Source of the DNA: Acerihabitans sp047324305
GTDB taxonomy: Bacteria; Pseudomonadota; Gammaproteobacteria; Enterobacterales; Enterobacteriaceae
NCBI RefSeq assembly: GCF_047324305.1
Contig: NZ_CP178740.1
Location: 3,782,001 to 3,846,000 of the forward strand
Direction of reading: 5' to 3'
Length of the DNA stretch: 64,000 nucleotides
The notes under the pieces are model-generated. The model was not told the origin of the DNA. It searched no databases and saw only the letters and a program-made list of their open reading frames with translations. Below are positions 42,891 through 52,591 of the stretch, piece after piece. Numbering within the stretch: the first letter of the stretch is position 1; every line of letters starts with the position of its first letter. A program made the translations under genes and the position numbers.

Positions 42891-45800
42891 TCAGTCGTCG
42901 TCCTTCGGCGTTGGCCGGGTCGCCGGGGCGGCGGCCTGATTTGCGGCCGCGTGGCCGCCCGCCGAACCGCGTCCCTCGAACCGGTACTCCGGACGCTGCC
43001 ACTGCTTCACAGGCTCGGGGGCCGGGCTGTAAACGGGCGCAGGGGCCTTGGTCATGGGGGCGCTGACATGCTGTTTAAGAATGGGCTGCGCCTTGTCGTC
43101 TTCTGGCTGGACTTCCTGCTGTCCGTTCGGGATAGCGGGGGCCGGTTGCGGTTGCCCGTCGGCAACCGGCGTCGGCGCTGCGTGGGCCGATTGCGCCCCG
43201 GCGGCGTCCGCCGCCGGGGATGCCAGGGCCGGTTGCGTATCGGCGACGGTAGCGTGCGGTGCCACCGGGGCGCTGACCAGCGGCGCGGCTTCCGCTACTT
43301 GGCGTGGCGGCGACAGACGCGATACCTGCAAGGCGGCAATGATATCATCGGAAAGCAGGACAACGGCCGGTTGGCTCGCGACAGCCGACGGCGTTACGCT
43401 TGCCGGCTGTTCCTGTTCCGTCAGATCCGGGGCCAGCGTGGCAAACGACGCGGCGTCGGTATCCGCCACGGACGCGGCCGGTTGGGCTGCGGCCAGGGTG
43501 TCCTGCGCCACGCCGCGATCTTGCGCCTGGATGACATCGGGTACCTCATCGGCCGCCGCCAGTTGGGCCGGGGTCGGCTCAAGCGGAACCAGGGTCGCCG
43601 CGGGCAATTCCTGCGGCGCCAGGGCGTCGGTGGTGGCGACGCCTGCCGGCCCGGCGACGGTGCTGCTGTCGACAATGCTGTCGAGGGCGCTGGCCACGTC
43701 GCGGTCACGGGTGTGCTCGTTGCCGCCGCCCTGGCTGCCGGTAGCATCGGCGACCTGTGGCGGCGCGGTGTTTTCCGCCCCCGCCGTGGTCGGTTCAGGC
43801 AGCGGCATGACGTTTACCGCGGTCGTCGCGACAGGTTCCGGCAGTTCCGTCACCGTCGACGGGTTTTGTTCAAAACGTTCGACAGGCGTGATGGGATAGC
43901 TGATCCAGACCTTGCCGGACGCCATCTCGGGAGAGGCCACCGCGCCGCTGAGCGGCATCGGCGATTGCCCAAGATAACGCTCGTCACGATAACGGCGGCG
44001 ACGCTGGCCGCTGACCCGCAAATGGCGCGGGGAGCGACGCGAACGGCGGGGCAGGCCCGCTTCGTTGCCGTTGCGGCCTTCCTGCGCGCTGTTGTCCAGC
44101 CCTTCGGGCGCCGGAGCGTCCTCGGTTTGGAACATGATGTCAGGGGTCGGCGCGCTGCCGGCCTGGAACCTGATATCCGGCTGCGAGCCGGTGTCTTCGC
44201 GGACGCTTTCGCCTGCGGCGGCGACCTGCGTAACGTCGGCCGCGTCATCGGTGACCCGCACTTTCTGGGACAGATTGCGACGCTGGCGGCGCGGAACGAT
44301 TGGCGTCGGTTTATCGTCATCGTTCACCGGTTCGGCCAGGGCTACGGCTTCGGGCTCGATCATCTCGGGCTCGGCCTCAACCTCAACCTCAACCGGCAGG
44401 GGTTTGGCTTCCTGCGGCTGGCGCTTATCTTCCTGGCGACGGCGCGGACGATCGGCGCGCGGTTCGCGGCGTTGCGTCTGCTCCTCCTCGGTCTGCGGCT
44501 TCTCGGCTATCACGGCGTCAAGCATCTCGGTCTCGACCGGCGCGTTCTGGCGTTTGCCTTTACTACGCGCATCGTCACGGGGTTCGCGGCGTTCGCGCGG
44601 TTCACGGGGCTCACGCGCTTCACGCGGCTGGCGTCCTTCCTGCGGCGCGCGCTGCTCACGCTCGCCGTTACGATCGCGGCGGACATTCTGGCGGCGCTGG
44701 CCGCGGCGATCCTGCTGCTGGCGACGCGGCGCCTCGGCGGGTTCGGCTACGGCAGGGGTCTCTTCCTTCGGCAGGACCGGTTCGGCGGTTTTTACCGAGG
44801 TATCTTCCTCAGGATCGCTAAACCAGCTTTTCAGGCGGTTTACCGCGCGGCTGAATAACCCGGCGGAAGCCGGCTCAGCGGATTTTTCGGGCTTGGCGAC
44901 GGCCTTGACGCCGGTTTCCCGGGCTACCGGCGCGGGTTCCTCAATCACCGGCTCAGGCGACATCGGCGGCGAATCCGGCATAACGAAAGCAGCCAGCGCG
45001 GGTTGTTCAGGCAGCTTACGCTCGGCCGCCGGTTCTTCGGACGGCTGGGCCATTTCCGCTTCGTGCAGTTGCGGCAACAGATAGCTCAGGGTTGGCGCTT
45101 CTTCGCCCTTGCGCACGCGCAGCACCGCGTAATGCGGGGTTTGCATTTGATCGTGCGGCACGATAATCGCCCGCACGCCGCCCTGGCGGCGCTCGATGGC
45201 GTTGACCGAATCACGCTTTTCATTGAGCAGGTACGAGGCAATCTGCACCGGCACGATGGCATGCACCTCGTGGGTATTCTCTTTCAGCGCCTCTTCTTCG
45301 ATAAGGCGCAGGATGGATAGCGACAGCGACTCGTTATCACGAATGGTGCCGGTACCGCCGCAACGCGGGCAGACATGGTGGCTGGATTCACCCAACGACG
45401 GGCTCAGGCGCTGGCGCGAGAGTTCCAGCAAACCAAAACGCGAGATGCGGCCGATCTGGATGCGCGCGCGATCCTGGCGCACTGATTCACGCAGGCAATT
45501 TTCCACCTCGCGCTGGTGACGCACGGGGGTCATATCGATAAAGTCGATAACGATAAGGCCGCCCAGGTCGCGCAGGCGTAATTGACGGGCTATTTCGTCG
45601 GCGGCTTCCAGGTTGGTGTTAAAGGCGGTTTCCTCGATATCGCCCCCGCGGGTGGAGCGGGCGGAGTTGATATCGATGGCGGTCAGCGCTTCGGTGGTGT
45701 CGATAACGATGGAACCGCCGGACGGCAGGCGCACTTCGCGCTGGAAGGCGGATTCGATTTGCGATTCAATCTGGTAATGGCTGAACAGCGGAATTTCGCC

Positions 45801-46580
45801 GCTGTACAATTTAATTTTGCTGCTGAAGTCGGGGCGGCCGAGGGAGGCGATATGTTCTTTCGCTTTTTCGAGCACCTTGGGATTGTCGATCAGGATTTCG
45901 CCGATATCCGGACGCAGATAGTCGCGGAAGGCGCGCACGATGACGTTGCTTTCCTGATGAATCAGGAAGGGCGCGGGACGTCCTTCGGCGGCTTTTTTAA
46001 TCGCTTCCCAATGCTTGATGCGAAACGCCAGATCCCACTGCAGCGCATCGGCGGATTTACCCACGCCGGCGGTACGGACGATAAGGCCCATGCCGTCGGG
46101 GAGTTCCAGCGACGACAGCGCTTCCTTCAGCTCAGTGCGATCGTCACCCTCGATACGACGGGAGATGCCGCCGGCGCGGGGATTGTTCGGCATCAGCACC
46201 AGATAACTGCCGGCCAGGCTGATAAAGGTGGTGAGCGCGGCGCCTTTATTGCCGCGTTCTTCCTTATCAACCTGGACAATGACTTCCTGCCCTTCACGCA
46301 GCACGTCCTTGATATTGGGGCGGCCGTGGGAGGCGTATTGCGCGGGAAAATACTCGCGGGCAATTTCTTTCAAGGGAAGAAATCCGTGTCGCTCGGCGCC
46401 GTAATCGACAAACGCCGCTTCAAGACTTGGCTCAATTCGGGTGATTTTACCCTTGTAAATATTAGCTTTTTTCTGTTCATGACCCGGGCTTTCAATATCC
46501 AGATCATACAGCTTTTGGCCATCTACCAGAGCAACGCGCAACTCCTCTTGCTGAGTCGCGTTAATTAACATTCTCTTCAT
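42891..46580 (-). CDS. rne: ribonuclease E
   Basis: A 1229-residue endoribonuclease. The N-terminal half is nearly identical to E. coli: S1 domain (residues 36-125), catalytic Asp residues in LTAIDINSARS and LIVIDFIDMTP near 303 and 346, and the zinc link CPRCGGTG near 404. The C-terminal half is disordered but keeps a membrane-anchor-like amphipathic helix (AGLFSRAVNRLKSWF), an arginine-rich RNA-binding segment (PRRSRRSPRHLRVSG) and the C-terminal PNPase-binding end (WQRPEYRFEGRGSAGG). It is about 170 residues longer than in E. coli owing to an Ala/Pro/Val-rich stretch. It leads mRNA decay and rRNA/tRNA processing. Confidence 0.97.
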   Translation of the reverse strand: MKRMLINATQQEELRVALVDGQKLYDLDIESPGHEQKKANIYKGKITRIEPSLEAAFVDYGAERHGFLPLKEIAREYFPAQYASHGRPNIKDVLREGQEVIVQVDKEERGNKGAALTTFISLAGSYLVLMPNNPRAGGISRRIEGDDRTELKEALSSLELPDGMGLIVRTAGVGKSADALQWDLAFRIKHWEAIKKAAEGRPAPFLIHQESNVIVRAFRDYLRPDIGEILIDNPKVLEKAKEHIASLGRPDFSSKIKLYSGEIPLFSHYQIESQIESAFQREVRLPSGGSIVIDTTEALTAIDINSARSTRGGDIEETAFNTNLEAADEIARQLRLRDLGGLIVIDFIDMTPVRHQREVENCLRESVRQDRARIQIGRISRFGLLELSRQRLSPSLGESSHHVCPRCGGTGTIRDNESLSLSILRLIEEEALKENTHEVHAIVPVQIASYLLNEKRDSVNAIERRQGGVRAIIVPHDQMQTPHYAVLRVRKGEEAPTLSYLLPQLHEAEMAQPSEEPAAERKLPEQPALAAFVMPDSPPMSPEPVIEEPAPVARETGVKAVAKPEKSAEPASAGLFSRAVNRLKSWFSDPEEDTSVKTAEPVLPKEETPAVAEPAEAPRRQQQDRRGQRRQNVRRDRNGEREQRAPQEGRQPREAREPREPRERREPRDDARSKGKRQNAPVETEMLDAVIAEKPQTEEEQTQRREPRADRPRRRQEDKRQPQEAKPLPVEVEVEAEPEMIEPEAVALAEPVNDDDKPTPIVPRRQRRNLSQKVRVTDDAADVTQVAAAGESVREDTGSQPDIRFQAGSAPTPDIMFQTEDAPAPEGLDNSAQEGRNGNEAGLPRRSRRSPRHLRVSGQRRRRYRDERYLGQSPMPLSGAVASPEMASGKVWISYPITPVERFEQNPSTVTELPEPVATTAVNVMPLPEPTTAGAENTAPPQVADATGSQGGGNEHTRDRDVASALDSIVDSSTVAGPAGVATTDALAPQELPAATLVPLEPTPAQLAAADEVPDVIQAQDRGVAQDTLAAAQPAASVADTDAASFATLAPDLTEQEQPASVTPSAVASQPAVVLLSDDIIAALQVSRLSPPRQVAEAAPLVSAPVAPHATVADTQPALASPAADAAGAQSAHAAPTPVADGQPQPAPAIPNGQQEVQPEDDKAQPILKQHVSAPMTKAPAPVYSPAPEPVKQWQRPEYRFEGRGSAGGHAAANQAAAPATRPTPKDDD

Positions 46581-47000
46581 CTTAACTTACTCTTTTTTAT
46601 GCATTGGCATCAGAGCTGCGGGCAAAAAAACGCATGACCGGGCGATAACCGACGGCCCCGTGACTTGTCGCGAGCCGTCAACCTCACGGTTGTCGCTCGC
46701 AGAGGGGCGCATTGTTTCGGTAGCCTGTTTTCAGAGAGAAAGACAGCGCATTTACAGCGGGAATAGCGTCTGATAACGGTCGCCAGAACGAATTCCTTTT
46801 GCCGGCCAAGCTGCAATCCGCAGCCCGCTAACTGCCTGATTAATCACTACGTCTTACGCCATTGCTGCGTGTATGGTTGATCAGGCAAATTTAAAAATTC
46901 CACGATTTCTCGCCTTTAACGGGCGCAGAGTGGAAAGTTTATGCATTATTCCACCGCTGACACCTATATAGCAAGGCGACTTTACCTCTTGGCAACAAGA
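46581..47000 (-). promoter_or_regulatory. long 5' leader region of rne
   Basis: No gene lies between rne and the divergent rluC (about 530 bases). By analogy with E. coli, whose rne has a 361-base leader used for autoregulation, most of this is transcribed leader. A strong hairpin at 46670-46700 (GCGAGC / GCTCGC with inner CAAC / GTTG pairs) occupies the position where E. coli has the RNase E-binding stem-loop. Assignment to that element is an inference. Confidence 0.5.
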
Positions 47001-47113
47001 TTCCGACTTATGGTTACATTTCTGCCTGGCCTGCCTGCTGCGTAGCCGAAATCCACCCGAAAAACTTTTTTACCAATTAAAGCACAGTTAAGCACAGAAA
47101 AAGGAGTGGCGCT

Positions 47114-48100
47114 ATGCTGGCGGTATATTTAGAATCGCGTCCCATGAATGAAAATAATGCAGGCGTACAGTTTATAACCGTTTCCGCGGATGAAGCAGGC
47201 CAGCGGATCGACAACTTTTTGCGTACCCGATTAAAAGGCGTACCGAAGAGCATGATTTATCGTATCGTGCGAAAAGGGGAAGTGCGGGTCAATAAAAAAC
47301 GGGTCAAGCCCGAATACAAGCTGCTGGACGGCGATGAGCTCAGGATTCCGCCGGTGCGTCAGTCCGCGCCGGATGAAAACACCGTTTCGCCGCTGCTGGA
47401 CAAAGTGGCGGCGCTGGCGGAAGCGGTTCTGTATGAAGACGATCACCTGCTGATTTTAAACAAGCCTTCCGGTACGGCGGTGCACGGCGGCAGCGGCTTA
47501 AGTTTCGGCGTCATTGAAGGGCTGCGCGCGCTGCGCCCCGATGCCCGGTTCCTGGAACTGGTTCACCGCCTGGATCGGGATACGTCGGGTGTGCTGCTGG
47601 TGGCCAAAAAACGATCGGCCCTGCGTTTACTGCACGAGCAGCTGCGCATGAAAGGCATGCAGAAGGACTATCTGGCGCTGGTCGCCGGAGAGTGGCCGTC
47701 GCAGACCAAGACGGTCAGCGCGCCGTTGTTGAAAAATATCCTCGCCAGCGGCGAGCGCATCGTGCGGGTGGGCAGCGACGGCAAACCCTCGGAAACGCGC
47801 TTCAAGGTAGAAGAACGTTTTGTGCACGCCACCCTGGTAAAAGCCAGCCCGGTGACCGGCCGCACGCACCAGATACGCGTCCATGCCCAATATGCCGGCC
47901 ACCCGATTGCCTTTGACGATCGTTACGGCGACGCGCAATTTGATCAACAGCTCAAGGGATCGGGCCTGCACCGGCTGTTTTTACATGCCGCGGCCCTGCG
48001 CTTCGATCATCCCGCCACCGGCGAGACCATGCGCATAGAGGCGCCGCTGGATAAAGGCTTGCGCCATTGCCTGGTTTACCTGCGCGCCAACGATAAATAA
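47114..48100 (+). CDS. rluC: 23S rRNA pseudouridine synthase RluC
   Basis: A 328-residue RluA-family enzyme. The N-terminal S4 domain (IDNFLRTRLKGVPKSMIYRI) is followed by the catalytic domain with active-site Asp in HRLDRDTSGVLL near residue 155 and TGRTHQIRVH. It modifies 23S rRNA uridines 955, 2504 and 2580. AAAGGAG precedes the ATG at 47114, giving about 10 more N-terminal residues than E. coli; ATG 47144 would match E. coli better but lacks a binding site. Divergent from rne, as in E. coli. Confidence 0.95.
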   Translation: MLAVYLESRPMNENNAGVQFITVSADEAGQRIDNFLRTRLKGVPKSMIYRIVRKGEVRVNKKRVKPEYKLLDGDELRIPPVRQSAPDENTVSPLLDKVAALAEAVLYEDDHLLILNKPSGTAVHGGSGLSFGVIEGLRALRPDARFLELVHRLDRDTSGVLLVAKKRSALRLLHEQLRMKGMQKDYLALVAGEWPSQTKTVSAPLLKNILASGERIVRVGSDGKPSETRFKVEERFVHATLVKASPVTGRTHQIRVHAQYAGHPIAFDDRYGDAQFDQQLKGSGLHRLFLHAAALRFDHPATGETMRIEAPLDKGLRHCLVYLRANDK

Positions 48101-48161
48101 GGCGGCGCGCAGGAAATGGGGCGACGGTATCGCCATCCCGCCGGCGGTTGCTGCGGCCCTG

Positions 48162-48767
48162 CTAGCGCAAGCGCGCCTGCGCGTCCGTGAGCAGGGGATT
48201 GATGCCCTCGTTGCGCAGCATCCCGCCCAGCGCAATCAGCGGCAGGCCGATCAACGCATTGGGATCGCGCCCTTCCAGCGCGTCGAACAGGCTGATGCCC
48301 AGCCCCTCGCTTTTGAAGCTGCCCGCGCTGTGCAGCGGCTGGTCCAGCGCCACATAACCCGCGATTTCCGCCTCGCTCAGGGTGCGAAAAGTGACATGAA
48401 AGGGTTCTACCGTACGCTGGATCCTGCCCGTCAGGCTGTTAAGCAGCGCCAGGCCGGTATAAAACGTCACGCGCCGGCCGCTGGCTTGCCGTAGCTGGCC
48501 GACGGCGTTTTCGTGCGTATGGGGTTTGCCGGTAATGCGGCCTTCAAGCACGCAGCACTGATCGGAGCCGATAATCAGATGAGCGGGGTATCGGCCGGCC
48601 AGCGCGCGGGCTTTGCCCTCGGCCAGGCGCAGCACCATGTGGTCTGCGGATTCGTCCGCAAGCCTGGTTTCGTCGATGTCCGGCGCGACGGCGATAAACG
48701 GCAGGGTTAATTTTTCCATTAGCGCCCGGCGAAACGGCGACGATGAAGCCAAGACAATTTTGCACAT
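48162..48767 (-). CDS. yceF: 7-methyl-GTP pyrophosphatase (Maf family) YceF
   Basis: A 201-residue Maf-fold nucleotide pyrophosphatase. IVLASSSPFRRALMEKL is the hallmark start, with SDQCCVLEG near residue 70 carrying the general-base Asp and KSEGLGISLFDALEGRD late in the chain. The YceF branch prefers m7GTP and is thought to clear modified nucleotides. It converges on rluC and diverges from yceD, as in E. coli. Confidence 0.94.
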   Translation of the reverse strand: MCKIVLASSSPFRRALMEKLTLPFIAVAPDIDETRLADESADHMVLRLAEGKARALAGRYPAHLIIGSDQCCVLEGRITGKPHTHENAVGQLRQASGRRVTFYTGLALLNSLTGRIQRTVEPFHVTFRTLSEAEIAGYVALDQPLHSAGSFKSEGLGISLFDALEGRDPNALIGLPLIALGGMLRNEGINPLLTDAQARLR

Positions 48768-48906
48768 ATTTTTTCATCCAACGATGGCGTATTTCCGTGC
48801 GTCATTTTAAACTGTTCGCCGCTTCGGAAGCGAATATTGATAAAGGCAGGTAAATATGGCCTTTTTCTTTGACTCTATGCCGTTACAAAGTTAATATGCG
48901 CGCCCT

Positions 48907-49428
48907 ATGCAAAAAGTAAAATTACCCCTGACTATCGATGCGGCCCGTACTGCACAGAAACGCCTGGACTATGCTGGTGTCTATGCGCCTGAGCAGGTAA
49001 AGCGTATTGCCGAATCCGTGGTAAGTGTGGATAGTGATGTTCAGGCGTCGTTGTCATTTAATATTGATAATCAGCGCCTGGCGGTGATCGATGGCAGTGC
49101 GGACGTAGCGGTGACGCTGCTGTGCCAGCGCTGCAACCAGCCGTTCGCGCATCAGGTGCACACGACATTTTGTTTCAGCCCGGTTGTCACCGACGAACAG
49201 GCTGAGGCATTGCCGGAAGCGTATGAGGCGGTTTATGTCGATGGTTTTGGCGAGATAGACCTGCTGGCAATGATTGAAGATGAAGTTATTCTTTCGCTGC
49301 CGATCGCACCGGTTCATGATACTGAACACTGTGAAGTGTCCGACGCGGAGCAGGTGTTCGGCAAGCTGCCGTCCGAGGTTGAAAAACCTAACCCGTTTTC
49401 CGTATTAGCCAGTTTAAAGCGAAAGTAA
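48907..49428 (+). CDS. yceD: 23S rRNA accumulation protein YceD (DUF177)
   Basis: A 173-residue protein of the DUF177 family. Its middle has the pair CQRCNQPF and a later HCEVSDAE region, and it ends NPFSVLASLKRK, as in E. coli. It is needed for proper 23S rRNA accumulation. It is the first gene of the rpmF-plsX-fab cluster, with rpmF 17 bases downstream. Confidence 0.94.
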   Translation: MQKVKLPLTIDAARTAQKRLDYAGVYAPEQVKRIAESVVSVDSDVQASLSFNIDNQRLAVIDGSADVAVTLLCQRCNQPFAHQVHTTFCFSPVVTDEQAEALPEAYEAVYVDGFGEIDLLAMIEDEVILSLPIAPVHDTEHCEVSDAEQVFGKLPSEVEKPNPFSVLASLKRK

Positions 49429-49445
49429 TTTAAGGAGTAAGGTCC

Positions 49446-49616
49446 ATGGCCGTACAACAGAATAAACCCACCCGTTCTACCCGTGGCATGCGCCGTTCAC
49501 ACGACGCGCTGACCACCTCTACCGTATCAGTGGACAAAGTCTCCGGTGAAACCCACCTGCGTCACCACATCACCGCCGACGGTTTCTACCGCGGTCGCAA
49601 AGTTATCGCCAAGTAA
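49446..49616 (+). CDS. rpmF: 50S ribosomal protein L32
   Basis: A 56-residue basic protein, found by direct translation: MAVQQNKPTRSTRGMRRSHD at the start and FYRGRKVIAK at the end, the full length of L32. AAGGAGT lies shortly upstream. It binds 23S rRNA domains near the peptide exit region. Co-transcription with plsX and the fab genes links ribosome and membrane synthesis in E. coli. Confidence 0.98.
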   Translation: MAVQQNKPTRSTRGMRRSHDALTTSTVSVDKVSGETHLRHHITADGFYRGRKVIAK

Positions 49617-49631
49617 TTCCAAGGCGATACA

Positions 49632-50666
49632 TTGATACGTCTAACCCTGGCGTTAGATGCTATGGGCGGCGACTTCGGTCCCGCCGTAACAGTGCCTGCT
49701 GCATTGCAGGCACTGGCTTCTCATCCGCAATTAGCATTGCTGCTTGTCGGCAGTCCCGCTGCGATAAATCCTTTACTGGCAAAAACTGATTCCGTTCTAC
49801 TTGAGCGATTGACGGTTGTTCCCGCCGAATCTGTTATTGCCGGTGACGCCAAACCATCCCAGGCCATCAGGGCCAGCCGCGGCACCTCAATGCGCATCAT
49901 GCTTGAGCTGATCAAGGATGGAAAGGCCCAGGCCTGTGTCAGCGCCGGCAACACCGGGGCGTTGATGGGGTTGGCGATAATGTTGCTTAAACCGCTGGAC
50001 GGCATCGAGCGTCCGGCGTTGATGACCGTGCTGCCGCACCAGCAGCGGGGCAAGACGGTCGTGCTGGACCTCGGCGCCAATGTGGCATGCGATGGCGAGA
50101 TGCTGGCCCAGTTCGCCATTATGGGCGCGGTGATGGCGGAGGATATCGTGGGCGTGGCTAACCCGCGGGTGGCGCTGCTTAATATCGGCGAGGAGGAGAC
50201 CAAGGGTCTCGATAATATCCACCAGGCCGCGGCGATACTGAGAAGTATTCCGTCAATCAACTATATAGGTTATCTTGAAGCCAACGAGTTGCTGACAGGG
50301 AAGACCGATGTGCTGGTCTGTGATGGGTTTGTCGGCAACGTCACATTAAAGACCATGGAAGGGGTGATAAGACTTTTTCTGTCTTTGCTTAAATCCTCAG
50401 GGGACGGCGGCAGGCAGGGTTGGCTGATGAAACTTGTCAAACGCTGGGTGAAAAAACGCCTCGCGCGCCAATTCGGCCATCTTAATCCTGACCAATATAA
50501 TGGCGCTTGCCTGTTAGGTTTGCGTGGCACGGTGATCAAAAGCCACGGGGCGGCGAATCAGCGCGCGTTCGCTGTCGCTATCGATCAGGCAATGCAAGCG
50601 GTGGAGCGGCGGATTCCCGAGCGGATTGCCGCTCGCCTAGATGCGGTATTACCCAAGAGTGATTAA
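49632..50666 (+). CDS. plsX: phosphate acyltransferase PlsX
   Basis: A 344-residue peripheral membrane enzyme that makes acyl-phosphate from acyl-ACP for phospholipid synthesis. The family blocks LALDAMGGDFGP, KPSQAIRASRGTSM, SAGNTGALMG and DVLVCDGFVGNV are all present. The start is a TTG (MIRLTLALD), with AAGG before it, 15 bases after rpmF. It is similar in length to the E. coli protein. Confidence 0.97.
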   Translation: MIRLTLALDAMGGDFGPAVTVPAALQALASHPQLALLLVGSPAAINPLLAKTDSVLLERLTVVPAESVIAGDAKPSQAIRASRGTSMRIMLELIKDGKAQACVSAGNTGALMGLAIMLLKPLDGIERPALMTVLPHQQRGKTVVLDLGANVACDGEMLAQFAIMGAVMAEDIVGVANPRVALLNIGEEETKGLDNIHQAAAILRSIPSINYIGYLEANELLTGKTDVLVCDGFVGNVTLKTMEGVIRLFLSLLKSSGDGGRQGWLMKLVKRWVKKRLARQFGHLNPDQYNGACLLGLRGTVIKSHGAANQRAFAVAIDQAMQAVERRIPERIAARLDAVLPKSD

Positions 50667-50672
50667 GCGTAC

Positions 50673-51626
50673 ATGTATACAAAGATTCTCGGTACCGGCA
50701 GTTATCTGCCGGCACAAATAAGGTCGAATGCGGACCTGGAAAAAATGGTCGATACCTCCGACGAATGGATCGTAACGCGTACCGGTATTCGTGAACGCCG
50801 TATCGCCGGGGTGGATGAAACCGTTTCCACCATGGGTTTCATCGCCGCGCAGCGCGCGCTGGAAATGGCGGACGTCGAGGTGGGCAAGATCGGTTTGATC
50901 ATCGTCGCCACCACCTCGTCGAGCAATGCCTTCCCCAGCTCGGCGTGCGAAATCCAGCATCATCTAGGCCTTCGGGACGCCATCTCTTTCGATATGGCCG
51001 CGGCCTGCGCCGGTTTTGCCTACGCCCTGAGCGTGGCGGATCAATATGTTAAACACGGCGCGGTGGATTATGCGCTGGTGATCGGCTCCGATACCCTGAG
51101 CCGCACCCTCGATCCCAGCGATCGCGGTACGCTGATCCTGTTTGGCGACGGCGCGGGCGCGGTGCTGCTCGGCCGCTCCGAACAGCCTGGCATTTTATCG
51201 ACCCATTTACACGCGGACGGGCGCTATGGCGATCTATTGACCCTGCCGTACCACAGCCGCATCGATCCGACGGCCCCTGCGTTCCTGACCATGTCGGGCA
51301 ATGAAGTGTTCAAGGTGGCGGTGACCGAACTGGCCCATATCGTCGATGAAACCCTGAACGCCAATCAACTGGACCACTCGGCGCTGGACTGGCTGGTGCC
51401 GCACCAGGCCAACCTGCGTATCATCACCGCCACGGCAAAACGCCTGAGCATGAGCATGGATAAGGTGGTGGTGACCCTGGATCGGCACGGCAATACCTCC
51501 GCCGCCTCCGTACCGCTGGCGTTGGACGAGGCGGTGCGCGACGGCCGTATTAAGCGCGGGCAGCTGGTGATGCTGGAGGCGTTCGGCGGCGGCTTTACCT
51601 GGGGCTCGGCATTGATTCGGTTTTGA
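50673..51626 (+). CDS. fabH: beta-ketoacyl-ACP synthase III
   Basis: A 317-residue thiolase-fold enzyme. The Cys-His-Asn triad is in AAACAGFAYAL near residue 112, PHQANLRI near 244 and GNTSAAS near 274. It condenses acetyl-CoA with malonyl-ACP and starts each fatty acid chain. It follows plsX by six bases. Confidence 0.98.
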   Translation: MYTKILGTGSYLPAQIRSNADLEKMVDTSDEWIVTRTGIRERRIAGVDETVSTMGFIAAQRALEMADVEVGKIGLIIVATTSSSNAFPSSACEIQHHLGLRDAISFDMAAACAGFAYALSVADQYVKHGAVDYALVIGSDTLSRTLDPSDRGTLILFGDGAGAVLLGRSEQPGILSTHLHADGRYGDLLTLPYHSRIDPTAPAFLTMSGNEVFKVAVTELAHIVDETLNANQLDHSALDWLVPHQANLRIITATAKRLSMSMDKVVVTLDRHGNTSAASVPLALDEAVRDGRIKRGQLVMLEAFGGGFTWGSALIRF

Positions 51627-51647
51627 ATTAACAGGAATTAAAAAAAA

Positions 51648-52577
51648 ATGACAATATTGGCAATGGTATTCCCGGGCCAGGGATCCCAGACCGTCGGTAT
51701 GCTGGCGGAACTGGCGGCACAATTTCCGCTGGTTGAGGCCACCTTCGCAGAAGCGTCCGCCGCTTTAGGTTATGATCTCTGGCAGATGACCCAGCAAGGC
51801 CCGGCGGAAGAGCTGAATAAAACCTGGCAGACACAGCCGGCGCTACTGGCGGCCTCGGTGGCCATCTGGCGCGTCTGGCAGCAGCAGGGCGGACAACAGC
51901 CGTCATGGCTGGCCGGCCATAGCCTGGGCGAATACTCGGCGCTGGTCTGCGCGGAGGTGCTTGATTTCGCCCAGGCGGTGCGGCTGGTGGAACTGCGCGG
52001 CAAACTGATGCAGGAAGCCGTGCCCGCGGGTATCGGCGCCATGTCGGCCATTATCGGCCTCGACAATGCCGCCATTGAGCAGGCCTGCCGCGAGTCGGCG
52101 CAGGGACAGGTGGTGTCGCCGGTGAATTTCAATTCTCCCGGACAGGTGGTTATCGCCGGCCATAAAGAGGCGGTCGAGCGCGCGAACGCGGCCTGCAAGG
52201 CGGCCGGCGCGAAGCGTGCGCTGCCGCTGCCGGTCAGCGTGCCTTCGCATTGCGCGTTAATGAAACCCGCGGCGGATAAGCTGGCGCTGGCATTGGCGGA
52301 CATCGCCTTTTCCGCGCCTAGGGTGCCGGTGGTGAATAACGTCGACGTGGTGGCGCAGACGGATCCGGACGCGATACGCCTGGCCCTGGTGCGCCAGCTG
52401 TATAATCCGGTACGCTGGACTGAAACGGTGCAATACCTTGCCGCGCAAGGGGTCGACCAGGTGCTGGAAGCGGGGCCGGGCAAAGTGCTCACCGGCTTGA
52501 CCAAACGCATCGCCGACACCCTTTCCGGCGCGGCGGTAAACGATCCGGCGTCGCTGGCAGCGGCGCTTGGGCAATAA
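51648..52577 (+). CDS. fabD: malonyl-CoA:ACP transacylase
   Basis: A 309-residue enzyme with the GHSLGEYSALV nucleophile motif (Ser near residue 92), an oxyanion-site MVFPGQGSQ start and a late catalytic His in VPSHCALM near residue 200. It loads malonate onto acyl carrier protein. ACAGGAATT stands upstream of the ATG. Part of the fabH-D-G-acpP-fabF run. Confidence 0.97.
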   Translation: MTILAMVFPGQGSQTVGMLAELAAQFPLVEATFAEASAALGYDLWQMTQQGPAEELNKTWQTQPALLAASVAIWRVWQQQGGQQPSWLAGHSLGEYSALVCAEVLDFAQAVRLVELRGKLMQEAVPAGIGAMSAIIGLDNAAIEQACRESAQGQVVSPVNFNSPGQVVIAGHKEAVERANAACKAAGAKRALPLPVSVPSHCALMKPAADKLALALADIAFSAPRVPVVNNVDVVAQTDPDAIRLALVRQLYNPVRWTETVQYLAAQGVDQVLEAGPGKVLTGLTKRIADTLSGAAVNDPASLAAALGQ

Positions 52578-52591
52578 TCATGGGGAATGCA

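Noticed and set aside
44300..44821. Repeated GGTTC/GCGCGG pattern near the rne centre considered as a CRISPR or tandem repeat
   Set aside because: It is codon-level repetition of Arg/Glu/Pro in RNase E, without regular spacers.
42882..45084. Very long + strand open frames (up to 658 codons) opposite rne
   Set aside because: They are antisense shadows of the GC-rich low-complexity rne 3' half; composition is Arg/Gly repeats and there is no start signal.
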